The notes under the pieces are model-generated. The model ran no database searches. It was not told the DNA's origin and saw only the letters and a program-made list of their open reading frames with translations. This document shows positions 58,774 to 64,000 of a stretch of 64,000 nucleotides of DNA, piece by piece (within the stretch, counting starts at the first letter, position 1; every line of letters begins with the position of its first letter). This stretch comes from Apium graveolens (Eukaryota; Streptophyta; Magnoliopsida; Apiales; Apiaceae). Both the position numbers and the translations under genes were made by a program. The stretch is from assembly GCF_009905375.1 (NCBI RefSeq), contig NC_133649.1:231359792-231423791 (forward strand), written 5' to 3'.

Positions 58774-59570
58774 TCATTTCCAAGGGATACTTTTAGCAGT
58801 ACTAAGTCCCCTACTTCATACTCCTTGTCCTTTCGAGCTAAGTCTGCATACCTCTTCTCTCGGTCTTGGGCTTCTACAAGCCGTCCTCTGATTAGATCCA
58901 CTATATCTTTGGTCCTTTGGACCACTTCGGGTCCGAGCATCTTTCGCTCCCCCACTTCATCCCAATATAAAGGAGATCGACACCTTCTTCCGTGCAGTGC
59001 CTCGTAAGGCGGCATTCTGATGCTGGCATGAAAGCTATTGTTATAAAAAAACTCGATCAAAGGAAATTGATCATCCCAACTTCCTTTAAAGTCTATTGCA
59101 CAGACCCTCAACATATCCTCTAGTGTCTGGATGGTCCTTTCACTTTGCCCGTCTATTTGGGGATGGTAAGCGGTACTCATGTTTAATTTGGTTCCCGCAC
59201 ATTCTTGAAAGCTCCTCCAAAATCTGTAGTTGAATCTGAAGTCTCGGTCTGAGACAATGGACGCTGGGACTCCATGTCGCGTCACTATTTCCTTAAGGTA
59301 AATGTCCATCAATCTATCGAATGTGTATCTCTCATTGATAGGAATGAAGTGAACTGACTTTGTCAGTCAGTCTATAATTACCCACATGGCATCATGATTG
59401 GCTTTTGTCCTTGGTAAGCCTACAACAAAATTCATCGCTATTTATTCCCATTTCCATTCGGGAATCTCCAGGGGTCGTAAAAGTCCACTGGGTCTCTGGT
59501 GCTCCGGTTTTACTCTTTGGCTAGTCAAACACTTGCTTACCCATTCTGCTACATCCCTCTTAATATTGGG
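58770..59570 (-). pseudogene. Element A integrase core
   Basis: The open part (59312-58770) has IVSDRDFRFNYRFW (second catalytic Asp), STAYHPQIDGQSERT (with the catalytic Glu) and MPPYEALHGRRCRSPLYWDE. The upstream part (59570-59313), read in the same frame, has the first catalytic Asp region (MNFVVGLPRTK) but is interrupted by two stops. A third stop (59571) lies just before it. In each case the stop fits a single C-to-T or G-to-A change. Confidence 0.88.
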
Positions 59571-60032
59571 TCACCAGTAATATTCCTTTAAATCCCTATA
59601 CATCGTGGTGCTCCCCGGGTGAATGGAATACCTTGAACTATGGCTTTCATCCAAAATCTCACTTTTAAGCTCTTGGACATTTGGAACCCAAATCCTGTAG
59701 AAATACCTTATTATCCCCTTAGCATCTCTCTCGGTATGGATCTCTTCTCCATTCATTGACTCTCTACCTTCATTCATTACTTTTTCTTGGCACAATCTAA
59801 TCTTTTCCAATAACTCTGGCTGCATCGCGATCTCGAACAGCTTTTCAGCTCCGGTTCCCTTTACTTCTATTTCCATTCTCTCGAAATCCCTTATTAATTC
59901 CTTCGAAGACATTATCATTTTGAGTCTTTCCTTCCTACTAATGGCATCGGCCACCACATTGGCTTTCCCTGGATGATAGAGAATCTCACAATCATAGTCC
60001 TTAATTAGCTCTAACAATCTTCTCTGACGCAT
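59571..60032 (-). pseudogene. Element A RNase H end and integrase zinc-binding linker
   Basis: This 153-codon frame covers the end of RNase H (CEILYHPGKANVVADAISRK) and the linker leading into the integrase zinc finger (ILDESHSSRYSIHPGSTTMY). It is in the same frame as RT upstream, separated by a stop at 60045 where glutamine is expected. Confidence 0.88.
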
Positions 60033-60044
60033 GTTGAGCTCTTT

Positions 60045-61202
60045 CTACGTGAATATGTACTTGAGGCTCTTATGGTCTGTGAAAATCTCGCACTTCTCTC
60101 CATTCAAGTAGTGCCTCCAAATCTTTAAGGCAAAAACTATTGCTGCGAGCTCAAGATCATGAGTAGGATATCTAATCTCGTATACCTTCAGTTTTCTTGA
60201 CACATATGCGATCACCTTACCGTGCTGCATATGCACACACCCTAATCCTTTGTGCGATGCGTCACTATATATCACAAAATATCCCGTTTCCTCTGGCAAC
60301 GCCAACACAGGGGCCGTCACCAATCTTCTCTTCAATTCTTGAAAACTGTTCTCGTATTTCTCTATCCATTCGAACTTCTCTGTCTTACGAGTAATTCGTG
60401 TCAAAGGGGCTCCGATCTTCGCAAAATCATGTACAAATCTACGATAGTAGCCGGCCAATCCTATGAAACTCCTTACCTCTGTGGGTGTGGTTGGCCTTTC
60501 CCAATTTGAGATCGCCTCTATCTTGGAGGGGTCGACCGATACTCCTTCCTTATTGATCACATGTCCTAAAAAGTGTACTTCATTCCGCCAGAATTCACAC
60601 TTCGAGAATTTGGAAAACAACTGTTCTTCTCTGAGTATTCCTAGAGTTATCCTCAAATGTTCTACATGTTCTGCCTCGGTCCTTGAGTAGATTAAAATAT
60701 CATCGATAAAAACTATCACACACTTGTTCAGGTACTTCTTAAATACTCTATTCATTAAATCAATGAAAGCCACTGGGGCGTTGATTAATCCAAATGACAT
60801 TACCAAGAACTCATAGTGCCCATACCTGGTACAGAATGCAGTCTTTGGAATATCTTCAAGTTTAATCTTTAGTTGGTAATAACCAGTTCTCAGGTCAATC
60901 TTGGAAAAGTAGATAGCATCCTTTAGTTGGTCAAACAGATCGTCTATTCTGGGTAACGGGTACTTGTTCTTTATGGTTAGCTTGTTCAACTCTCGGTAGT
61001 CGATACACAGTCTCATGCTCCCATCTTTCTTCTTAACAAATAATACTGGTGCTCCCCACGGAGACACACTGGGTCTTATCATACCCTTATCCAAAAGTTC
61101 CTGTAATTGGGTAGCCAATTCCTTCATTTCTAATGGGGCTAACCGGTATGGTGCCTTTGAAACTGGCCGCCGCCCCTGGGGCCAACTCAATAGCAAATTC
61201 AA
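60045..61202 (-). pseudogene. Element A reverse transcriptase and RNase H
   Basis: A 385-codon frame has all RT motifs: [46 protein letters not shown], the catalytic [12 protein letters not shown] box, [13 protein letters not shown] and the thumb. RNase H follows ([25 protein letters not shown]). No stop interrupts it. A frameshift near 61165 separates it from the protease side. Confidence 0.93.
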
Positions 61203-61347
61203 TCACTCTATCGGGCGGTAGTCCTGGAAGGTCTTGTGGGAATACATCTTCAAATTCGTTGACTACCGAAATGTCTTGCAAGTTGGGCACCTCCTTCTGC
61301 GTATCCACCACATAGGCTAGGTAAACCTCATTTCCTTTTCTTAGCAT
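61087..61347 (-). pseudogene. Element A protease-RT linker
   Basis: An 86-codon frame with the conserved linker FEDVFPQDLPGLPPDR found before RT in chromoviruses. It runs out of frame at about 61165. Stops at 61357 and 61408 lie upstream. Confidence 0.75.
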
Positions 61348-61545
61348 CTTATTGGCCTAGGCCATTGTCAAAAATTTCTGCGTCTGCCTTTTCCCTTTAA
61401 ATATGACTCATTTCTTCCCTGGGATATTCAACTTAACTTTCTTCCCCTTACAGTCTATCTGAGCATCATTGCTAGATAGCCAGTCCATTCCCAAAATTAC
61501 ATCAAATTCCCCTAATTTAAAAGGAATTAGATCAATATTAAAAGA

Positions 61546-61863
61546 TTATTCCCCTATGCCTAACTTATAGGTGGGGTGAATCTGGTTAACAGGGATAACT
61601 TCATGGTTGGCTATTTCTATTAGTAAGGGTTCTATCAAGTGTTCAGCCTTAAGTCTTAATTTAAGCACAAAGTCCCTCGATATAAAAGATTTAATTGCTC
61701 CCAAATCAAATAAAACATTTGCATTGACTGAATTTAGAGAAAGGGTACCTGCTATCACATCTGAGTCTTTTATAGCATCTTGAACTGTCATGTTGAAAGT
61801 CCTTGCAGTAGGTGGATTATTAGAAGCAGCCATGCTTGCTCCTGAAGCTGCTGGTTTATTCAT
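61546..61863 (-). pseudogene. Element A protease
   Basis: A 105-codon frame with the aspartic protease core VLFDLGAIKSFIS. The expected DSGA motif reads DLGA, and the following threonine is replaced by isoleucine; both fit C-to-T changes. The protease would cut the polyprotein, but the serine-to-leucine change next to the catalytic aspartate probably inactivates it. Confidence 0.8.
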
Positions 61864-62190
61864 TGGGAATTCCCTCTTCCAATGACCCGGGCGTCCACAC
61901 TGATGACAAGTGGTGGTTGGAATGACAGTGGGGTTTGACGAAGGGCACTTAGTTGAATAGTGACCCTCTCGACCACACTTAAAGCAGGTTACTGGCTTTC
62001 ATTTACAATTCCCAGAGTGCATCCTTCCACAAGTGTTACAGGCTGGTAATGGGGGTCGATACTGGTTGGAATAGGACATTCCTGACTTTTGGCCGCTCTG
62101 GCTCACATTCACGCTTACGGGCCGCTTAAACCTAGTACTCTTTCCCGATAGGGACACTGCTCCTCGATTAAATCTAGTTGGGAAGCTCCC
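61864..62190 (-). pseudogene. Element A gag zinc knuckles
   Basis: In the same frame as the protease, one intact CCHC knuckle is visible (CFKCGREGHYSTKC). A second lacks its last cysteine (CHQCGRPGHWKREF), and CNTCGRMHSGNC lies upstream. Stops occur at 62191 and 61999. Confidence 0.8.
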
Positions 62191-63097
62191 TCATGCGGAA
62201 CCTCCGCCCATGCTCATGCTTTTCCTCTTTATTCCTTTCTTCTCTCTTTTTTTCTGCATCTGTTCACTTTCGGCTTCCACAATTGTTGCCTTTTGCACCA
62301 TAGTGGCATAATCTATAAGCTCAAATATTGCCACCCTATTCTGAATCCACGGTTTCAGTCCCTGCTGAAACCCCCTAGCTTTCTTTTCCTCGGTGTTCAC
62401 AAACTCTGACACAAACCTTGATAACTCAGTAAATTTTGCTTCGTACTCTGCTACGGATAAGTTATTCTGCTTTAGCTCCAAAAACTTGAGCTCCATCTGG
62501 TTCTCCATAAACCTCGAGAAATATTTCCCCCAAAATAATTGACTAAACCTTTCCCAGGTTATGATAGCATATGTCTCCATGTTTTTCTTGGCCTCCCACC
62601 AGTAGTTGGCCTCTTCCTTCAGAAGGTAGGTAGAAAATACAGTCTTCTGTGCCTCATCGGTACTCAGAATCTCAAAAGATTTCTCTATTTCCTTTAGCCA
62701 TGCCCTTGCCTCAACTGGGTCGACTGATCCGTGGAACTCAGGGGGCTTAAGGGACTTAAAAGCCTTGAAAGAGTTTGCCACAACATTGTTATTTCCTTGA
62801 GGGGGTGGGTTGGGTTGACGTTCTAAGTTCTGCCTTAGTAGTTGCATGAACTGCTCCATGGGATCCATGCCTGGGTTTGGTACTTGTTGCTCAACCTCAG
62901 CTTCTCCTTCTTCAGCCTTTTTTCAAATCCTTCCACATCAAATATTTCATCCTCCTCTTCATACTAGGAGTTATCCTATTCAACATAATCCTCATCTTCC
63001 TCTTCACTGTGTTCTTGGTTTCTACCATCCTGGTTATGGATTCCCTGGTCCTCAAATCCAGGGTTTGCTCTAGTTCCAATCCTTCTTGGCGGCATGA
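62191..63097 (-). pseudogene. Element A gag capsid region
   Basis: The 225-codon frame (62868-62191) holds the retrotransposon gag domain (PPEFHGSVDPVEARAWLKEI, FSQLFWGKYFSR, LSRFVSEFVNTEEKKARGF). The likely true start is the ATG at 63097 (MPPRRIGTRANPG), in another frame, with a shift and stops in the acidic N-terminal part. Confidence 0.85.
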
Positions 63098-63501
63098 TAT
63101 TGATAAATTTTGGAAAATTCAACGTTAGGTCACAATCATACATAAGATTGTGCCTTGCACAGTTTCTATAATGGGGAGAACGTATCTCGCAATTCTATTA
63201 TATTATGACAGTTCTAATCACAAGAAGTGCAGTAATAATTAAGATAAAAACAGTGATCTCGTCACTAAGGAACTGAAATAAAAGGAAACAAATATATACA
63301 TAATGCGAGAAATACATAGTTTGAACTGGTCAAAAGTATAACAGTGCTACAGTTATCTGCCCAAAAGTGAAATACATGAGTCTATCTGTCTAGTCAGAGA
63401 AAGGGATACTATATACAAGTCAATTATCCCGGAAAACTGGCTCTTATCATGGCCTCGACTAACTAGACGACTAGACTACCACATCACTGGTCCTGAATCA
63501 A
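63098..63501 (-). other. Element A leader-to-gag spacer
   Basis: About 400 bases without a convincing gene, in the same position and of the same size as 34243-34652. Confidence 0.5.
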
Positions 63502-63828
63502 TCACCGGAGTGGGTCAGGGTCGAGAGGTGGTGAATCCGGATCCGCTGGGGGTACCCCCTCGGTTTGCCTGGGCTCGGGGATATGGGTCTCAGAGCTGTC
63601 ATCATAGGGGATCCAAGATAGTGGTGGAGGGGTAGGTACTCTGACCACGGGGAGTGAGGGTAGAGGGGTACCAGTATACTCCACTATAGCTCTGGCATGC
63701 TCCTCAGCTACTGGGACCTCATCCGGGTCCTCATCTGAAATAGCAATAACCTCTGTCTCTGACTCCTTGGAGGGGTTCTCCTGATTCTCGGCATCTAGCA
63801 GTGCCTCATCATGCTCACGCCCGAACAT
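63502..63828 (-). CDS. Element A leader ORF, acidic and proline-rich
   Basis: A 108-codon frame with an ATG start lies between the untranslated leader and gag. The first half is acidic (ENQENPSKESETEV, DEDPDEVPVAEEHA), the second proline-rich (LPSLPVVRVPTPPPLSW, PDSPPLDPDPLR). The first ~25 residues align by eye with the start of the P2 leader ORF, but the helical C-terminal part of P2 is absent. No known family comes to mind. Confidence 0.45.
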   Translation of the reverse strand: MFGREHDEALLDAENQENPSKESETEVIAISDEDPDEVPVAEEHARAIVEYTGTPLPSLPVVRVPTPPPLSWIPYDDSSETHIPEPRQTEGVPPADPDSPPLDPDPLR

Positions 63829-64000
63829 CTCTGAGTCCTCTATCTCATGCGCCTACACATTAAACGAGCTAAGTTACTATCATGATACTTATAAAAATTC
63901 TCGGAAGGGTTTTAACTGTCAGCGCTACTTTAAGTAGTCCGACCATGAACTTGGTAAGTGTTATTATTATCTTTGTGAGTTTATTATTATATCGTCGCAT
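63829..64000 (-). other. Element A untranslated leader
   Basis: This matches the leader of element M at 21300-21415 and of P2 at 33225-33370, including the segment around TAGTCCGACCATGAACTTGG. The primer binding site expected just beyond is not in the window. Confidence 0.7.

Larger units (their letters stand above)
58360..64000 (-). mobile_element. Tekay-lineage chromovirus A, internal domain (5' LTR outside the window)
   Basis: Minus-strand order: leader ORF, gag, protease, RT, RNase H, integrase, chromodomain, polypurine tract, LTR. This is the Ty3/gypsy order, with the C-terminal chromodomain and long LTRs typical of the Tekay (Del) lineage. It has about ten stops and three frameshifts, so it is inactive, but it is by far the best-preserved copy here and serves as the reference for the decayed family at 1-41409. 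The leader at 63900-64000 matches that of element M, so the primer binding site should lie within about 60 bases beyond the window. Confidence 0.9.

Noticed and set aside
1..64000. tRNA, rRNA or small RNA genes
   Set aside because: I saw only short tRNA-complementary primer binding sites next to LTRs, no cloverleaf or rRNA-like sequence. A covariance-model scan was not possible.

Overview
This window looks like nuclear heterochromatin from a flowering plant, most likely a eudicot. The base composition is AT-rich, and almost everything I can assign is LTR retrotransposon. I see no host protein-coding gene, tRNA, rRNA or CRISPR array. The style of the elements (a Tekay-type Ty3/gypsy chromovirus with ~4-kb LTRs, and a SIRE-type Ty1/copia element) suggested Apiaceae to me, but that is only a guess.

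Layout. (1) 1-3716: the 3' end (decayed chromodomain, polypurine tract and complete 3' LTR) of a plus-strand Tekay-like element. (2) 3717-10108: a minus-strand SIRE-like copia element, with gag-pol in one frame broken only by stop codons, no 3' LTR and part of the 5' LTR. (3) 10109-41409: a cluster of one decayed, non-autonomous Tekay-like family. It holds a plus-strand array LTR-internal-LTR-internal-LTR (10109-11692, 25615-30334, 30335-33206, 33207-38620, 38621-41409). A nearly complete minus-strand member, called M here (11695-25614), interrupts that array between its first LTR and first internal domain. (4) 41410-49911: a minus-strand Tat-lineage gypsy element whose archaeal-type RNase H is split by a solo LTR (41472-44752) with a perfect ATTAG target duplication. 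(5) 49912-52965: the 3' end of another copia-like element (decayed post-pol ORFs and LTR). (6) 52966-54370: AT-rich DNA I cannot assign. (7) 54371-64000: a minus-strand Tekay element, called A, with recognisable gag, protease, RT, RNase H, integrase and chromodomain. Its 3' LTR carries a ~320-bp insert containing a fragment of plastid ndhB. Its 5' LTR lies beyond the window.

How the parts relate. M and both plus-strand internal domains share the same nonsense codon in integrase and the same general decay of pol, so they descend from an already defective copy and were presumably mobilised in trans by a relative of A. The best-preserved reading frame in that family is a leader ORF upstream of gag, with an acidic first part and a proline-rich middle. 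A related leader ORF sits at the same place in A. The most interesting structures are the tandem array with shared LTRs, an integrase-to-LTR deletion at a 7-bp microhomology that predates the array, the end-trimmed inverted insertion of M that replaced about 0.7 kb of array DNA and made a ~3.2-kb palindrome, and the plastid insertion inside a conserved LTR repeat. Identity statements are by eye; no alignment was run.
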